From: Prorocentrum cordatum
Taxonomy: Eukaryota > Sar > Dinophyceae > Prorocentrales > Prorocentraceae
Length of the DNA stretch: 64,000 nucleotides
NCBI GenBank assembly: GCA_963575745.1
Contig: CAUYUJ010000903.1
Span: 139,001 to 203,000 of the forward strand
Direction: 5' to 3'
The translations under genes were made by a program, and so were the position numbers. Positions 62,011 through 64,000 of the stretch are shown in pieces (the stretch's first letter is position 1; each line of letters opens with the position of its first letter). The notes beneath the pieces are model-generated. The model was not told where the DNA came from, ran no database searches, and saw only the letters and a list, made by a program, of their open reading frames with translations.

Positions 62011-62170
62011 TAAGTCGGGCGTGTCCCTTTACAGGGGGAATATTTAAAAAATAGTAAAGAATAGTCCGGGCACGAGTTTTCGACCATGTTTGAGTATTCG
62101 TTGTTTTTTCTTTTGTGTGTGTTTTGGTGTTCGCCCAACTTCCGCCTGTAGGGGGACATGCCCGACCTGA
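62011..62170. mobile_element. MITE-1 (hAT-like), copy d, with perfect 8-bp target duplication
   Basis: TTAAGTCGGGCGTGTCCCTT at left and ACATGCCCGACCTGA at right. Flanks TGGTGGCG (62003-62010) and TGGTGGCG (62171-62178) are identical. The paralogous unit at about 62335-62355 reads GTGGTGGTGGCGGTGGAAGG without the insert, which fixes the element limits. Confidence 0.9.
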
Positions 62171-62219
62171 TGGTGGCGGTGGAACGCAAGCCCACCACCC
62201 GGGAGGGGGCGGGGCCTGC

Positions 62220-62400
62220 TTTCCACCACCACCACCACAGGTTGGAGGGGGGAAAGAGGGGGAGGAGGAGGAGGGGGAGGAGGAGGAGGAGGAGGAAGAG
62301 GACGAGGAGGAGGACCCCCTCCCCCTCCTACTTGTGGTGGTGGCGGTGGAAGGCAGGCCCACCACCCGAGGGGGCGGGGCGGCATGTGGCGGAGGCTGGG
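62220..62400 (+). repeat. CCACCACC...GTGGTGGTGG unit, copy 2 (empty site)
   Basis: Second copy of the 61.9-kb unit, with GGAGGAGGAGGGGGAGGAGG-like centre and GTGGTGGTGGCGGTGGAAGG end. Confidence 0.75.
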
Positions 62401-62637
62401 CGGAGCGGCGCAGGCCGCCCTCGGCAGGGTGCGCCGGGCGCGCGGCGCGCAGGCTGCCGGGGCAGGGCGGGGGGGATCTCGGGCAGTGGCGAAGCTTCCC
62501 GGCTTGCCTTTAGGCCCACCAAAGAGCGTTCTAAGAACCTTTTTCAGGCGGTCGCAAACACGGATCAAGGGGGCGTGGATTAGCGACGGGTCCCGTTTCC
62601 ATCGGCACTGGCCGCATTTTGGGGAGGGCACCTCCCC

Positions 62638-62679
62638 CGATCCATGGATTTGGCGACCGCGCGCCAAATCCATGGATCG
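62638..62679. repeat. perfect 18-bp-arm hairpin
   Basis: CGATCCATGGATTTGGCG and its exact complement are separated by ACCGCG. Outer sequence (GTGGATTAGCGA at 62574, TCGCTAATCCAT at 62677) also pairs, so it is part of a decayed larger foldback of about 120 bp. Confidence 0.8.
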
Positions 62680-63009
62680 CTAATCCATGTTTGCGCGCCC
62701 CAGACATAGGCCCACGAAATAATGTTCTAAGAATCTTTTTGCGATCTGCACGAAATGTCCTTAGAACACTTCTGGTTGCGACTCTTGTTTTGTAACATCG
62801 GGCTTATGTTCTAAGAGTATGGTTTGTGGTGTTCGAATATTTCTGGGTTCTAGGAACATGTCGTGGTAGGCCTATAGGAATGCCGGGACGGCCGGTCCCT
62901 GCTCAAGGGATCGGCCAGTCCGTTTCCCTGGAAGGGGCCACACTGGCCAGGCAGGAGGCGCTTCTGTTCGATGGTGGGCCTCAGGCTTATGTTGCTCGCA
63001 TCGTACTTA

Positions 63010-63195
63010 CGGGCCACATCCCAGAAACAATTTCGAACGCCCAGGAAAGTATCGAATCAGTGTCAAGCGAGCATCGCCGCCCAGGTCCCGACACGTGAAA
63101 ACCCTCAATCGTCGGTACTTTCGTGGTGCTTGACATTATTTCTGGCCCTCAAGGCTCAAGTAGGTTGGAACATCATTACCTCAGTCGGACAAGAA
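63010..63195 (+). repeat. dispersed repeat G, copy 2
   Basis: GGCCACATCCCAGAAACAAT, GCGAGCATCGCCGCCCAGG and GGTTGGAACATCATTACC correspond to 46690-46886 in reverse. GTGTTCGAATATTTCTGGG at 62831 pairs with 63014-63042 as an inner inverted repeat. Confidence 0.65.
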
Positions 63196-63840
63196 AGTGC
63201 ACTGGCGATCATCGTCGGTGATCAATCCTGCATCCTGCGACTGTTCTCTTCCAGATCATTTGCAATGCATTTATACTTGTCGAGAGGGCGGGGGGGATCG
63301 GCCAGCCGCGCAAGGGGGGCGGCCCGCCGCTGGGAGCGGCCTCGTGGGGCGCGCGGCCTCCGCGCGGGGCACGGGGTCCAGGCATCGCATGCCACGCTTC
63401 TAGCCCCAACCCCTGGCGCTTCGACGAGAAATGAAGCGGCTAAGAATGGGGGGAGACCTTGGGATACACCCCCATGGGGGGCTGTTCGGACGCACCCATA
63501 TCACGGATGGACGCCCCCCCGCCTTTCTCGCACATCCCAGGGTTGGGCCCCAAATCTTTGGTCCTTTCGAAAGCCACACGAAGCCTGGCATAGGGGTCGA
63601 CATATCCCCTGTTGGGGCCCAGGCATGTTGACGTCGGGACGAAGTCAGTACGTTGTTTTCGGCCCCTCGGGGCCCTCACTGGGCCCCGGACCGGCAAAGC
63701 ACGACTCCAGATGAAAAACCAGTGGCAAGGAACGGTCAGGACTTCTGGCGACCTTGTGCTGAATTAGCCTGGCGAAGGACCTAACCATATGCAGTTTTGA
63801 CTTCCCTCGTTGTATGCACAGCATTCGGAGGAGCTTCTTA
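63196..63840. other. no supported gene
   Basis: Open frames to the window edge lack motifs. A GGGGCCCAGGCATGTTGACG stretch and GGCCCC words are unassigned. Confidence 0.4.
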
Positions 63841-64000
63841 TAGGGCCACGAAACGTGTGAGGGGTGTGCCAAAAATTGTCTGGTGGGCGCATGCGAAAGC
63901 AGCCGCTTGGGCCGTCGGTGGAATTACCTATGGGGCCACGAAACGTGTGAGAGGTGTGCCGAAGTAGGTGCGGTGGGCGCATGCGAACGCAGCCACTGGG
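63840..64000 (+). repeat. tandem repeat of about 89 bp, two copies at window end
   Basis: GGGCCACGAAACGTGTGAGG to GGGCGCATGCGAAAGCAGCC at 63842-63910 is repeated at 63933-64000 with a few changes. The array probably continues past the window. Confidence 0.8.

Overview
ORGANISM. The window looks like dinoflagellate nuclear DNA. Three sequences matching the 22-nt dinoflagellate spliced leader (DinoSL) sit at 9161, 27514 and 33047, two of them exactly. The pentatricopeptide (PPR) genes are of the 'GISACEKGGQWQRAL' type that is typical of dinoflagellates. The DNA is GC-rich, dominated by repeats, and has no bacterial operon structure. I cannot name the species; a large-genome free-living dinoflagellate is my guess. 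I see no intact housekeeping gene. Everything protein-like is retroelement-derived, a PPR fragment, or one helicase/ubiquitin-protease gene with frame breaks.

LAYOUT. 0-0.8 kb: GGCCTCTTGG repeat block. 0.86-5.1 kb: a 109-bp direct repeat at each end of a segment with a PIF1-like helicase C-terminus, a Cys/His-rich region and a ubiquitin-specific protease (USP). 5.1-6.4 kb: second GGCCTCTTGG block. 6.4-8.0 kb: degenerate GC-rich coding remnant. 8.6-9.0 kb: CA/CAC microsatellites. 9.16-15.2 kb: LINE-A, a non-LTR retrotransposon with two tandem leader relics at its 5' end. 15.6-27.5 kb: dispersed PPR modules mixed with GGCCTCTTGG blocks, short terminal-inverted-repeat elements and a 1-kb foldback. 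27.5-33.0 kb: LINE-B. 33.05-39.0 kb: LINE-C, head to tail after LINE-B; both begin with an exact spliced leader. 39.0-40.4 kb: three coding-like tandem repeats. 40.5-54 kb: GGA, GAT and CTC microsatellites, tandem arrays, MITE-like elements and two more GGCCTCTTGG blocks. 54-60 kb: TATG arrays and two very large palindromes about 40 bp apart. 60-64 kb: further MITEs, GGA tracts and tandem repeats.

HOW IT FITS TOGETHER. The clearest story is mRNA recycling. Trans-spliced LINE transcripts were copied back into the genome with the leader attached, and LINE-A shows an older leader just downstream of a newer one. Around these retroelements lie non-autonomous DNA elements. One family has about 25-bp terminal inverted repeats and 8-bp target-site duplications, which fits hAT-like transposition. 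The helicase-USP gene is the most unusual protein in the window.

LIMITS. Homology was recognised by eye from motifs, with no database search. Repeat boundaries are accurate to a few bases where motifs are given and otherwise to about 20-50 bases. Frame breaks could be real decay, introns or assembly errors.
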